Of a DNA stretch of 64,000 nt, positions 7,568 through 16,506 are shown in pieces. Numbering within the stretch: position 1 is the stretch's first letter; every line of letters begins with the position of its first letter. The notes below the pieces were generated by a model. It did not search any database. It had not been told where the DNA came from and worked only from the letters and a program-made list of their open reading frames with translations. The stretch comes from Syntrophales bacterium. GTDB taxonomy: Bacteria > Desulfobacterota > Syntrophia > Syntrophales > UBA5619. Position numbers and translations under genes: made by a program. The stretch is from contig JALNYO010000001.1 in NCBI GenBank assembly GCA_023229765.1, positions 248,001-312,000 of the forward strand, in the 5' to 3' direction.

Positions 7568-8863
7568 TTATTTTTTACCCCGGATCGAATACAGAACCGC
7601 TTTACCCCGGTAAATCGCCGCATCGCCCAGCTCTTCTTCGATTCTCAGCAACTGGTTGTACTTCGCCAGTCTTTCCGTTCTTGACGTGGAACCGCTTTTG
7701 ATCTGCCCGCAGTTGGCAGCGACGGCGATATCGGCCATCGAGGTGTCTTCCGTCTCCCCCGACCGGTGCGAGACGACCGTTGTAAAGCCCGACTCGTGGG
7801 CAAGCTTGATTGTCGCAAGCGTTTCCGTCAGTGTGCCGATCTGGTTAAGTTTGATGAGAATGGAGTTTGCCGCCCCGAGTTCGATGCCTTTCTTAAGACG
7901 TTTGGGGTTGGTAACAAAAATATCATCGCCGACAATCTGAATTTTTCCGCCGAGGGCCTCCGTCATCATTTGCCAACCATCCCAATCGTCTTCGGCAAGG
8001 CCGTCCTCGATGGAGACAATCGGGTACTTTTTCAAGAGGGCGGCGTAATACTTTACCATCTCCTCGGATGTTTTTTCCGGCTTCTTCTCCGCTCTCATGA
8101 TGTATTTGCCTTTACTGTAGAGCGAGCTGGCGGCGGTGTCGATTGCGATCGCGCAATCCCTGCCCGGCTCGTACCCGGCCTTTTCGATGGCCGCAACAAT
8201 GAGCGCGAAGGCCTCCTCATTGGATTTGAGATTGGGGGCAAATCCGCCCTCATCCCCGACTGAGGTGTTGTAACCCTTTGTTTTGAGGACTGCCTTCAGA
8301 TTATGAAATACCTCGGCAACCATGCGGATGCCTTCGCGGAAACTCGTCGCTCCTACCGGCATGGCCATGAATTCCTGGATGTCAACGTTATTGTCGGCAT
8401 GCTGGCCGCCGTTGATGATGTTGGCCATAGGCACCGGAATTTCATGGGCGATGACGCCGCCGACGTAGCGGTAAAGCGGCAGCTCCAGAACCTCCGCTCC
8501 TGCCTTCGCGCAGGCCAGAGAGACGCTGAGAATGGCATTGGCGCCCAGTTTCCCCTTGTTTTCCGTCCCGTCGAGCGAGATCATCTGCATGTCGATTTCC
8601 CGTTGATTCAGGCAGTCCATCCCGATAATTTCCGGCGCTATCTTGTCCATGACGTTGTTTACGGCCTTCAAGACGCCCTTACCCAGATAGCGTTTTTTGT
8701 CACCGTCCCGCAACTCCACGGCTTCATGTTCACCGGTCGAAGCTCCGGACGGCACTGACGCCCGGGCTGTAATTCCGGAGGCAATGGTTACCTCGGTTTC
8801 GATTGTCGGATTCCCTCGTGAATCGAGAATTTCTCTGGCGTTGATGCTGATGATTTCTGTCAT
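7568..8863 (-). CDS. eno: Enolase (phosphopyruvate hydratase)
   Basis: A 431-residue enolase that interconverts 2-phosphoglycerate and phosphoenolpyruvate. Conserved features include the N-terminal AREILDSRGNPT, GDEGGFAPN, the Mg-binding VSIEDGLAEDD and VGDDIFVTN, the catalytic lysine in ILIKLNQIGT, and SHRSGETEDT. The start is set by ATG at 8863, preceded on the minus strand by a perfect AAGGAGG; upstream in-frame codons up to 8962 do not match the family. It is transcribed away from the ttcA-like gene and towards plsB. Confidence 0.97.
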   Translation of the reverse strand: MTEIISINAREILDSRGNPTIETEVTIASGITARASVPSGASTGEHEAVELRDGDKKRYLGKGVLKAVNNVMDKIAPEIIGMDCLNQREIDMQMISLDGTENKGKLGANAILSVSLACAKAGAEVLELPLYRYVGGVIAHEIPVPMANIINGGQHADNNVDIQEFMAMPVGATSFREGIRMVAEVFHNLKAVLKTKGYNTSVGDEGGFAPNLKSNEEAFALIVAAIEKAGYEPGRDCAIAIDTAASSLYSKGKYIMRAEKKPEKTSEEMVKYYAALLKKYPIVSIEDGLAEDDWDGWQMMTEALGGKIQIVGDDIFVTNPKRLKKGIELGAANSILIKLNQIGTLTETLATIKLAHESGFTTVVSHRSGETEDTSMADIAVAANCGQIKSGSTSRTERLAKYNQLLRIEEELGDAAIYRGKAVLYSIRGKK

Positions 8864-8892
8864 TGTTGCCTCCTTTTTTGTTATAGGTTGGA

Positions 8893-8921
8893 AAAATATT
8901 GCATTGTCTCCGAAACTGCAA
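8893..8921 (-). promoter_or_regulatory. Probable sigma70 promoter of eno
   Basis: On the minus strand TTGCAG (8921-8916), a 17-nt spacer, then TATTTT (8898-8893). Position about 30-60 bases before the eno start codon is right for a main promoter. Confidence 0.45.
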
Positions 8922-9094
8922 TCATGGGTGGCGGGGGGGTGATAATTATTTGTCCCTGCCATTCTTGTAGCGAAGATATACAGACGTATGCTTTTCTATA
9001 CCAACAGGCGATGCTTTTCAAGCCGATTTTTCCCGCCAGCAACGAAAGTTTCTTGCTATGGCGGGCAACGTCAAGTAGAATCGTGTAAACTGGA

Positions 9095-9862
9095 GTGGGT
9101 GCGTTGGAAAACGGGATAAAAAGGACGAAATTGTTTCTTCATTTGAAGAAATGGCTGGAAAGAGCAGTACTGGATTACGGGATGATCTCCGCCGGAGACA
9201 AGGTGCTAGTTGGCGTTTCCGGCGGGGTGGACAGTATGGCTCTGCTGAGTCTGCTGAATACCCCGATGCTCTATCTTCCCCCTTTTTCCGTCATGGCTGT
9301 CCATATCGATCTGGGTTTCGACCCGCAGGATATTGGCGCCGGGGTTCTTGCCCGCTGGCTTCAGGAGGGGGGCTATGATTTTGTCATTGACAGGACGGAT
9401 ATCGGGCTGCTTTCTCATAGCGACTACAACCGTAAGAACCCCTGTTTCCTGTGTTCCCGGCTTCGCCGCAAGCGGATCTTCGAGATAGCCGAACAACATG
9501 GCTGCAACAAGATCGCCTTTGCCCATCATCGGGATGACATCATCGAAACCCTCCTGATCAATATTTTTTATGGGAGGGAGATAAGCACGATGGTTCCCGA
9601 TCAGCCGATTTTCGGGGGAAAACTGCATATCATCCGGCCGCTCGCATATATGAAGGAAGCGCTGGTGAAGAAGTTTGCCGCGGAACAGGGATTCCCTGTT
9701 ACTGAAGAGCTCTGTCCTACCAGCTCTGTTTCCCGCCGCCGCTACATAAAGGATATGCTCAAAAAACTTGCCGAGGAGAATCCTGAGATAAAGGAGAATA
9801 TCTGGAAGTCAATGGGCCATGTCAAAACCGATTATCTTCCGGCAAAGCTGGGCGGAAAATGA
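9095..9862 (+). CDS. TtcA-like PP-loop tRNA thiolation protein
   Basis: A protein of about 255 residues with the PP-loop ATP pyrophosphatase motif VGVSGGVDSMALL near residue 40, the PCFLCSRLRRK motif whose two cysteines bind an Fe-S cluster in TtcA-type enzymes, and AFAHHRDDIIETLL. TtcA makes 2-thiocytidine at tRNA position 32. The C-terminal CPTSSVSRRRYIKDML is family-typical. The start is uncertain: GTG at 9095 is used here, but TTG at 9131 has a better-placed AAAAGGA. It could be a paralogue acting on another substrate. Confidence 0.8.
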   Translation: MGALENGIKRTKLFLHLKKWLERAVLDYGMISAGDKVLVGVSGGVDSMALLSLLNTPMLYLPPFSVMAVHIDLGFDPQDIGAGVLARWLQEGGYDFVIDRTDIGLLSHSDYNRKNPCFLCSRLRRKRIFEIAEQHGCNKIAFAHHRDDIIETLLINIFYGREISTMVPDQPIFGGKLHIIRPLAYMKEALVKKFAAEQGFPVTEELCPTSSVSRRRYIKDMLKKLAEENPEIKENIWKSMGHVKTDYLPAKLGGK

Positions 9863-9907
9863 TATAAAAATTAGACCTTTGTTGAATTGACAGGGGAGAG
9901 GGGAAAA

Positions 9908-10381
9908 ATGAAGGAAAAAAAGGAGATGGGGGAAAAATCCATCTGTCAGAACAAGATGGCAAGGTTGAACTACTTTATCGATGAAACCTATGAGGCGGGG
10001 GTTGTCCTGCAGGGGACCGAGGTCAAGGCCCTCCGCGATGGCCGGGCCAACATCAAGGACAGCTATGCCAATATCAGAGAGGGGGAGCTTTTTCTCTACG
10101 ATTTGCACATAAGCCCCTATTCGCACGGAAACCGGGAGAATCACAACCCGCTGCGGGTTCGGAAGCTGTTGCTGCACAAGAGCGAGATTAAACGGCTTTA
10201 CGGAAAGTTTCAGGAGAGGGGGCTCTCGCTGATCCCGTTGCGGATGTACTTCCGCAATGGAAAAATCAAGGTGGAGATCGGCGTCGGCCGGGGAAAGAAG
10301 CTCTATGACAAACGTGAGGATATGAAGCTCAAGGAGGACCGCCGGGCGATTGAGCGGGGGCTGCGGGAGAGGAACCGATAG
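9908..10381 (+). CDS. smpB: SsrA-binding protein SmpB
   Basis: A 157-residue SmpB, the tmRNA partner in trans-translation that rescues stalled ribosomes. Typical blocks are NYFIDETYEAGVVLQGTEVK, the GELFLYDLHISPY strand and the C-terminal basic tail beginning GRGKKLYDKRE. ATG at 9908 has GGGGAGAGGGG just upstream; a start at 9887 is possible but poorly supported. The ssrA gene lies immediately downstream, which makes the assignment secure. Confidence 0.97.
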   Translation: MKEKKEMGEKSICQNKMARLNYFIDETYEAGVVLQGTEVKALRDGRANIKDSYANIREGELFLYDLHISPYSHGNRENHNPLRVRKLLLHKSEIKRLYGKFQERGLSLIPLRMYFRNGKIKVEIGVGRGKKLYDKREDMKLKEDRRAIERGLRERNR

Positions 10382-10479
10382 GGCGTATTCTATAAGTCAG
10401 CCGCAGGGGTTTATATATTATACGAAGACGGTTTCATGAAGAGATATTGCATGTTTGACATCACATGTATTATATCAGC

Positions 10480-10508
10480 TTGACATAAAAGGAAAAGATG
10501 CATAGGCT
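10480..10508 (+). promoter_or_regulatory. Sigma70 promoter of ssrA
   Basis: TTGACA (10480-10485), 17-nt spacer, TAGGCT (10503-10508). It would start a pre-tmRNA with about a 30-nt leader to be trimmed at 10545, as expected for RNase P processing. Confidence 0.65.
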
Positions 10509-10544
10509 AAAGCCAAGAAGTTTTCAGTGTTTATTAAAGATATT

Positions 10545-10900
10545 GGGGGCGTCCCGGTTTCGACGGGGATATTTGAAGTTGCATAAGCGTACCGAGGTTC
10601 CTGCAGGCCTCGTAAAACAGGCAGGAAAACATAATCGCAGATAATTACGATTACGCTTTAGCCGCTTAGTCGGCTAACGTTCCCCCGCTCCCGCCTGTCG
10701 GATCGGTTTGGGGGCGTCATGAAGGCAGGATAACCGCTCTTGCAAGCCTGGGGCAAGGGGGGCGAAAAATAAACAGGATAGCGATCGCGGGATCCTGCTT
10801 CCGGGAGCCCGCAAAAGCGAAATCCAAATCAGAAGATACGTACGTAGAAAGTGCAATGGAAGGTTTCCGGACGCGGGTTCGACTCCCGCCGCCTCCACCA
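10545..10900 (+). ncRNA. ssrA: Transfer-messenger RNA (tmRNA)
   Basis: A 356-nt tmRNA. The 5' GGGGGCG pairs with CGCCTCC near the 3' end to form the acceptor stem, followed by an encoded CCA at 10898-10900. GGTTTCGACGGGG near the 5' end and GGTTCGACTCCCGCC at the 3' end are the tRNA-like parts. The resume codon is GCA at 10637, giving the tag ADNYDYALAA and a TAG stop at 10667-10669. It lies directly after smpB. Confidence 0.97.
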
Positions 10901-10909
10901 GGTTAGAAA

Positions 10910-10960
10910 GAAAACCCGCCTCTCGGGAGCAAAAATCCCGGGCGGCGGGTTTTCTCTTTT
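10910..10960 (+). terminator. Rho-independent terminator of ssrA
   Basis: GAAAACCCGCC (10910-10920) pairs with GGCGGGTTTTC (10944-10954) with an inner CGGGA/TCCCG pairing, followed by TCTTTTT. Confidence 0.9.
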
Positions 10961-11067
10961 TACCTCTGGACCAATTTCATTTATTTTCACTTCCCCGAGC
11001 TTGCCATTCCCTTGAGGGAAGCTTATATACTTGCATACTTTTATGGTACTGCTAATTTTTTACAATG

Positions 11068-11110
11068 GCGGTTGAGAGGAAACGGAGCAACCGCTACTTA
11101 GTATTTTTTT
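11068..11110 (+). terminator. Hairpin followed by a T-run
   Basis: GCGGTTG (11068-11074) pairs with CAACCGC (11088-11094); a run of seven T's follows at about 11104-11110. It may be a second terminator isolating the flagellar operon or a leader structure. The remaining bases between 10961 and 11119 show nothing else. Confidence 0.35.
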
Positions 11111-11119
11111 CTGAATGCT

Positions 11120-11135
11120 TGGTTCAATAATTGCA
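11120..11135 (+). promoter_or_regulatory. Sigma54 promoter candidate for the SPOR/TPR-kinase-regulator operon
   Basis: TGGTTC-N5-TTGCA with GG and GC exactly 10 nt apart, about 45 bases before the ATG at 11181. The -24 half is less perfect than at the other flagellar sites, but the -12 half is ideal. It suggests that the activator operon is itself under sigma54. Confidence 0.5.
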
Positions 11136-11180
11136 TGCATATTCAGGCGGTGGCGATTATGTTTTCATCCTGGTAGCGTT

Positions 11181-13637
11181 ATGAAACGAATTATAATTTT
11201 TGCTTTGCTGTTAATTGGCTGCTTATTATCCCCGTCCGAGGGTGTGACGGGCGCAAATGAAGGTATTTATTACAGCATTCATAATGGTTCCTACCGCACG
11301 GAAAAAAGCGCTCGTCAGTATGCCGATTCACTCAAGAAGCAGGGCATTCCGGTCTTTATAGACAAGGTAGAAATATCTGAAAAAGGTACATGGTACCGGG
11401 TTTATGCCGGCAAGTACGGGGATCTGAAAAAAGCGAAGAGCGCAATCGCTGCATTGAAAAAGAAAAATATCGGGGGATTGGGGCCTATCAGGAAGTTTTA
11501 TGTAGTTGATTCCGCAGGACTTGCTCCTCAGGATGCAAAGGCAAATAAAGGGAAGGCGCTGCCTATTGCCGGGAATACCTCCTTAAACGCAAAGGTTGAG
11601 GAACTAAAAGCTTCAGAAATAAAAGTTGAAGTGGAGAAGGATAGAATTCCCGAGAAGGGCAGTCCTCCGGCAGATGCGAACAGCCCAAAAATAGAATCGG
11701 CGGCAGCCAATTCCATTATCGATCAGGCTGGTAGAGCTTTTCAAGAGAGACGCTTTTCAGAAACCATAGAACTTCTGAATAGTTTTGCAAGTCCGGGACA
11801 TCCTGATAAGCGCTCAGCGGAAGCGGCGCTACGCATGATCGCCGACTCATGGTATGGAATCGGGGAAAAAGGCGATTCTCAAGCTTTGCTCAAGAGCGTT
11901 GATCATTACAAAATGGTTTTTGATCGTTACCCTGATCCGGCCTCAGGAAACGACATTGCTTACTACAAAATGGCAAAAAGTTATCAGAAATTAAATTTTT
12001 TTTATGAGGCGGCAGCGGCCTGGGAGGGTATAGTTTTGCACTATCCCGACTCTCCCTTTGCTGAAGAGGCTTTTTTCCAAAGCGGGTACGCACTTGTTTC
12101 TACGGGGAAAAAAGAAAAAATATTCGAAAAATTATCCAGATATATAAAAAAATATCCCAACGGCATTTTTGCCAAGCAGGCATATTTCACGATCGGCGAT
12201 ACCCTTTCCAGACTGCGCGATTTTGATCAAGCTGTTAAATGGTTTGACTCGGCGAGAAAAAAGTGGCCGGATTTATCCGATCTGCCCGAGCATGTGATGG
12301 ATAGCATGGGCAATAGTTATTTTGCCCTGGCAAGATATGATGATGCCTTTCAGACATCCTCGGTTCTGGCAAATCTTTATCCAAACGATGATTTTGGGAA
12401 AAACGCCTTTTTTACCATGGCACAGGCAGCCGATAAGAACGGATATGTCCATCTGGCGGTCAAACTTTATGGTCTATTTATAAAAAAATATCCGCAAACC
12501 AAGGAAGCTGGGGCAAGTGAGCTGGCGCTGGCGAAGCTGGGCCTGGAAAATCCAGGGCTTAAGTTGTCGGCGAATATCTGGAATGTTGATAGTTATTTGC
12601 ACCCTCTGCAAACTTACGACAGGATTCTGGCGAAAGGGGGGGCAGGGGATTTGGAACGGGTAATGTTCTGGAGAGGAAAGGCACTTGAGAAAAATGGAGA
12701 TGTCCGGGGCGCTTTAGATAATTATTTAGAAATGTTAAACAAGTATCCGCGGGGAAAATTCATTGATGAGGTTTTGCAGAACATGAAAACTTCTGTCGCA
12801 GCGCTTGTCGATAGCAGTTATGCGAAGAACGATTATCCGGCAGTAGCTGATCTGTATTTCAAACTGCGGGGAAAAGTTACCCTCTCCGAGGATTACGCAA
12901 CCGGGTTTAAAATTGGCAGGAGCTTGCAGCATATTGGGATTTACAGAGAGGCAAGGGGCATATATAATGAATTAATTGATGTCAGAAAAGATGGTCATGA
13001 CGACGAACTTTTGATAGCCCTTGCCGAGGTGGATATTGCGTTGAAGGATAGCGTTGCCGCTGAATATAAACTACGTCAACTTTCCGGCAGGAGGCTAATG
13101 GGCAATAATAAAATGCTGCCAAACGTGACAAGAAGGCTGGCCGATCTTTATTTGGCGTTAGGAAATTTTGAGAAGGCGGCAGCCATTTACTATGAGGTTA
13201 TCAAACAGGGCGGGCAACGGGACGCTGGTCTTTATTTGAATTATGGCCGCTGCCTGGCAGCCAAAAAAATGACGGGCGAGGCGCAGAAAATATTTCTTAC
13301 AGCCCTTGAGTATTGTGAAAGCAACCGTGACGGTTGTGATAATTCTATTTTATCAGAAATATACGCCGGTGTTGGGGATGTTTACGGGCGACAGAATAAT
13401 TTCGATAAAGGGGTTGCCATGTATCGCAAAGCTCTGGAATATGTTTCTGACCAGGAAAGCAAAAGATGGTTGATGTTGCGAATCGGGAAGGCATATAGCG
13501 CTATGGATGATTTGGGGGCGGCGGAGAAATCTTTTTCCCAGATTAAAGGGGTTCCTGATGGCGACTTCTGGCCGGGGATAGCTGATTATTTTATTTCGCA
13601 AAGCTCGAGGGGGCTGGATAGCAGAGGCAAACAATGA
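11181..13637 (+). CDS. Exported SPOR-domain and TPR-repeat protein
   Basis: An 818-residue protein with an N-terminal signal peptide (IIIFALLLIGCLLSPSEG), a SPOR-like domain at about residues 30-100 (YYSIHNGSYRTEKSARQYAD and TWYRVYAGKYGDL), a low-complexity linker, then many tetratricopeptide-like repeats to the C-terminus. SPOR domains bind denuded peptidoglycan, so it is probably periplasmic and envelope-attached. It overlaps the next gene by 4 nt (ATGA), placing it in one operon with the flagellar kinase and regulator; it may scaffold flagellar assembly or report on the cell wall. I know no gene name. I chose ATG at 11181 because the signal peptide starts there. Confidence 0.75.
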   Translation: MKRIIIFALLLIGCLLSPSEGVTGANEGIYYSIHNGSYRTEKSARQYADSLKKQGIPVFIDKVEISEKGTWYRVYAGKYGDLKKAKSAIAALKKKNIGGLGPIRKFYVVDSAGLAPQDAKANKGKALPIAGNTSLNAKVEELKASEIKVEVEKDRIPEKGSPPADANSPKIESAAANSIIDQAGRAFQERRFSETIELLNSFASPGHPDKRSAEAALRMIADSWYGIGEKGDSQALLKSVDHYKMVFDRYPDPASGNDIAYYKMAKSYQKLNFFYEAAAAWEGIVLHYPDSPFAEEAFFQSGYALVSTGKKEKIFEKLSRYIKKYPNGIFAKQAYFTIGDTLSRLRDFDQAVKWFDSARKKWPDLSDLPEHVMDSMGNSYFALARYDDAFQTSSVLANLYPNDDFGKNAFFTMAQAADKNGYVHLAVKLYGLFIKKYPQTKEAGASELALAKLGLENPGLKLSANIWNVDSYLHPLQTYDRILAKGGAGDLERVMFWRGKALEKNGDVRGALDNYLEMLNKYPRGKFIDEVLQNMKTSVAALVDSSYAKNDYPAVADLYFKLRGKVTLSEDYATGFKIGRSLQHIGIYREARGIYNELIDVRKDGHDDELLIALAEVDIALKDSVAAEYKLRQLSGRRLMGNNKMLPNVTRRLADLYLALGNFEKAAAIYYEVIKQGGQRDAGLYLNYGRCLAAKKMTGEAQKIFLTALEYCESNRDGCDNSILSEIYAGVGDVYGRQNNFDKGVAMYRKALEYVSDQESKRWLMLRIGKAYSAMDDLGAAEKSFSQIKGVPDGDFWPGIADYFISQSSRGLDSRGKQ

Positions 13638-14854
13638 ATGAAATAATGTCACTAAAAAAATTATTGGAAAATTTTAACGCCTCGACCGATTCTCTCAAAC
13701 GTTCTTACGCCGATCTTGAAGCAAAATTTACGAATATCAATACTGAACTGGAAAAAAAGAACATAGACCTTGAACGTTCCGTCTCCGAAAAGGAGGAAAT
13801 TAAAAATTATCTCCAAAACATTCTCGAAAGTTTGACCGATGGGGTCATTGTTACCGACATTGAAGGCAAAGTCCAGCGTCTTAACAGGTCTGCCGGAATA
13901 TTTGCAGAGATCGAGGAAGGCGATGCAAAAGGAAAACATATCTGGGTCGTTTTAGACATTCCTGAAACTGAACAAAAAAAAGGCAGTTCATTTTCTGAAT
14001 ATTTATCGATGCTAGACAAGAATAAAATCAAGCTGAAAGGCAGATCAATAGAAATATTCAGTTCTCTGCTTGCAACGAGAAATAACGAGGCGTCGGGGAA
14101 TGTGCTGGTGCTTCATGATGTCACTCGGGTGGAAAGACTTGAGGAGATGGCGAAAAGGAGCGAGAAGTTTGCGCTTATGGCGGCAATGGCTGCCTACATT
14201 GCCGAAGAAATCCGGAATCCTTTAGGAAGCATTGAACTTTTTACCGGCTTGCTGATGAAGGATGTAACGGGGAAAAAAGATAGGCAGCGGCTGGAACAGA
14301 TTGAGACAGCGGTACGGAGAATGGATTACAAGATCGCTAATCTACTTATGTTTACTCAAACAAGAGTTCCTGATATGGTACGGGTCGATATTAATGAAAT
14401 GCTGAAAGAGGCATTGTCTTTTGCGGAATACATTGCTTCCCAGGGCAATATTGCGATTGATTGCCGCTTTACCGAAAGCGAGCCAAACGTTATTGGTGAT
14501 GTGGAAATGCTCAAGCAGCTGTTTCTTAACATCATCCTCAACTCTATCCAGGCCATGCCGGAGGGAGGCAAGTTGCAGATAGAGACGAAAGTCTTCCAGG
14601 AGAGTAGTGCCGCCGGAGCGGCTGCTTATTACCTGGAGATAGTCTTTAAGGATAACGGGGCAGGCATTCCGGAAGCGAATATGCCAAAAATATTTGATCC
14701 CTTTTTCAGCACAAAAGAAGGAAGGTCTGGACTTGGCTTGACAATTGTTCATAATATTGTTCAGTTGCATAAGGGAACTGTTCACATAGAAGGCGCTGAA
14801 AGGGGGGGGACATTGGTAACCGTTCTGCTTCCGTACGATGTCAGGCCGCATTGA
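13634..14854 (+). CDS. FlgS/FleS-like sensor kinase with the phosphoacceptor His replaced by Glu
   Basis: A 406-residue soluble protein: N-terminal coiled coil (~1-60), PAS domain (~57-165, LTDGVIVTDIEGKVQRLNR), a HisKA-like helix, and a complete HATPase domain with N-box (FLNIILNSIQAM), G1 (DNGAGIPE), F-box (FDPFFSTKE) and G2 (GRSGLGLTIVHNI). The H-box reads AAYIAEEIRNPLGSIEL, with Glu191 (GAA at 14204) where kinases of this family have His in IAHEIRNP. It overlaps the upstream SPOR/TPR gene by 4 nt and precedes the NtrC-type regulator, so it should be the partner kinase for flagellar class-2 genes, yet it cannot autophosphorylate in the usual way. Confidence 0.85.
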   Translation: MNEIMSLKKLLENFNASTDSLKRSYADLEAKFTNINTELEKKNIDLERSVSEKEEIKNYLQNILESLTDGVIVTDIEGKVQRLNRSAGIFAEIEEGDAKGKHIWVVLDIPETEQKKGSSFSEYLSMLDKNKIKLKGRSIEIFSSLLATRNNEASGNVLVLHDVTRVERLEEMAKRSEKFALMAAMAAYIAEEIRNPLGSIELFTGLLMKDVTGKKDRQRLEQIETAVRRMDYKIANLLMFTQTRVPDMVRVDINEMLKEALSFAEYIASQGNIAIDCRFTESEPNVIGDVEMLKQLFLNIILNSIQAMPEGGKLQIETKVFQESSAAGAAAYYLEIVFKDNGAGIPEANMPKIFDPFFSTKEGRSGLGLTIVHNIVQLHKGTVHIEGAERGGTLVTVLLPYDVRPH

Positions 14855-14944
14855 ACACTGCCAATATTTTGGCGCAGCGAAAATTAAGAAGTTAAAAGTT
14901 GGCTTTTTGGGCATCATCAATAAATAAATCTACGACAGGTGGAG

Positions 14945-16309
14945 ATGCAGCGGATCCTTGTAGTTGATGACGATTTTGCAATGAGAACAGCGCTTGCCGA
15001 GTCTCTGGAGAGTTGCGGCTTCGAAGTTGAGATGGCTGAAGACGGCGCTGTTGCCGTCAAAAAATTCCACAAGGTTGGTTTTGCGCTTGTAGTAACCGAT
15101 CTGAGGATGCCGAAGATGACAGGGATTGATGTCCTACGGGCAGTTAAGAAGGTAAAGCCTCATACCCCGGTTATTATTATTTCGGCATATGGCACTGTAC
15201 AAGACGCGGTTGAGGCGATGAAATATGGAGCGTCGGAGTTTCTGCTGAAGCCTTTTTCCCTCGAAGAACTGGAAACCAAGGTAAAGAATGTTTTGCGGGC
15301 CGATAAAGAAGACGAAATTGCCGGCGAGCAGCCGCTGGAAAAAAGCCAAAATTGGGCAATAATAACGCAAAATGAAAGAATTAACGCTATTCTGGGAATG
15401 TTGAAAAGTGTTGCCAAGAGTAAATCCACTGTCCTTATTTACGGGGAAAGCGGTACAGGGAAGGAGTTGTTTGCACGGTACATCTATACCAACAGCGACC
15501 GGGGGAAAGAACCTTTTGTTGCGGTAAACTGCGCCGCAATACCGCACAACCTGTTGGAAAGCGAAATGTTTGGCTATGAAAAAGGCGCCTTTACCGGCGC
15601 CCTGCAGCGAACCCCGGGGAAATTCGAGTTGGCAAACGGCGGGACACTGCTTTTGGATGAGATCAGCGAAATGGACATGGGGCTTCAGGCGAAGCTGCTG
15701 CGCGTTCTGCAGGAATCGGAGGTTGACAGAGTCGGGGGAAGAGCGCCGGTGCCTATTGACGTCCGGATTATTGCCACAACAAACGCAGACTTGTTGGAAC
15801 GTGTCCGGGAAAAGAACTTTCGTCACGATTTGTACTATCGCTTGAATGTAATCCCGGTAAAGATTCCTCCCTTGCGGGAAAGAGGAAACGACATTAGACT
15901 TCTGATTGATCACTTTCTTAATAAAAACAGTAAACTAAATAGGAAGTCGCAACCGGAACTAACGAAAGAGGCGCTTGCGGCTATGCTTTCTTACCCATGG
16001 CCGGGCAATGTCAGGGAACTTGAGAACACGATTGAGAGGGCTTTTTTGGTTAGTGCGGATGGCGTTATAAGGGCGGAAAATCTTTATTTGGACAATAACG
16101 GCGGGACCGAGATGGCGCCCTTGGCGGAAAATAGAGGTGGAAGCGCTGCTTCATCAGGCACTATCAGCGATATGGAGAAGAAGCTTATCTTTGACACACT
16201 CAAGGCCGTTGCCGGCAACAAGTCCGAGGCAGCAAAGATATTGGGGGTAAGCATAAGGACGATTCGCAACAAACTGCACGAATATGGCGAAGCCGGCAGT
16301 GATGACTGA
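14945..16309 (+). CDS. Sigma54-dependent flagellar response regulator (FlgR/FleR type)
   Basis: A 454-residue NtrC-family activator. The receiver domain (~1-120) has Asp52 in VVTDLRMPKM as phosphoacceptor. The AAA+ domain (~140-375) has the Walker A GESGTGKE, the sigma54-contacting GAFTGA loop, and GGTLLLDEISEMD as Walker B. The C-terminal Fis-type helix-turn-helix includes NKSEAAKILGVSIRTIRNKL. It is expected to activate the sigma54 promoters that precede the rod, hook and motor operons. ATG at 14945 fits AGGTGGAG just upstream; a GTG at 14939 is possible. The stop overlaps the tandem repeat described next. Confidence 0.93.
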   Translation: MQRILVVDDDFAMRTALAESLESCGFEVEMAEDGAVAVKKFHKVGFALVVTDLRMPKMTGIDVLRAVKKVKPHTPVIIISAYGTVQDAVEAMKYGASEFLLKPFSLEELETKVKNVLRADKEDEIAGEQPLEKSQNWAIITQNERINAILGMLKSVAKSKSTVLIYGESGTGKELFARYIYTNSDRGKEPFVAVNCAAIPHNLLESEMFGYEKGAFTGALQRTPGKFELANGGTLLLDEISEMDMGLQAKLLRVLQESEVDRVGGRAPVPIDVRIIATTNADLLERVREKNFRHDLYYRLNVIPVKIPPLRERGNDIRLLIDHFLNKNSKLNRKSQPELTKEALAAMLSYPWPGNVRELENTIERAFLVSADGVIRAENLYLDNNGGTEMAPLAENRGGSAASSGTISDMEKKLIFDTLKAVAGNKSEAAKILGVSIRTIRNKLHEYGEAGSDD

Positions 16310-16352
16310 AAGCGTAAGCTTAATGTTCACAAAGCGTAAACTTACTGTTCAT
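16309..16352 (+). promoter_or_regulatory. Tandem 22-bp repeats, candidate upstream activator site for flgB
   Basis: Two adjacent 22-nt units (16309-16330 and 16331-16352) share AAAGCGTAA, then CTTA and TGTTCA at identical positions, with only three or four differences. They lie 140-180 bases upstream of the predicted flgB transcription start, the normal distance for an NtrC-type enhancer, and their 22-nt period places both on one face of the helix. The same word also occurs in the repeat element at 54886-55044. Confidence 0.5.
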
Positions 16353-16465
16353 AAAAAAGGCGATAATGTTCCGGAGACGGGAATTTTTTTCCTCGGTATA
16401 AAGTATTGGGGCGATTCTTTAGCCAAAATAAGATAACTTATGCGTGGTAAAACAAGCGGGAAAAA

Positions 16466-16481
16466 TGGCATATTGCTTGCA
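16466..16481 (+). promoter_or_regulatory. Sigma54 promoter of the flgB operon
   Basis: TGGCAT-N5-TTGCA with exact GG-N10-GC spacing, 26 bases before the flgB ATG at 16507. It has the best -24/-12 match in the window together with the fliK and flgN sites. Confidence 0.85.
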
Positions 16482-16506
16482 TAAATGATGAAGGGGAGGA
16501 TAGCCG

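Noticed and set aside
10674..10898. Minus-strand open frame inside the tmRNA gene
   Set aside because: It is the complement of the ssrA 3' half, a well-known false gene; the RNA features are unambiguous.
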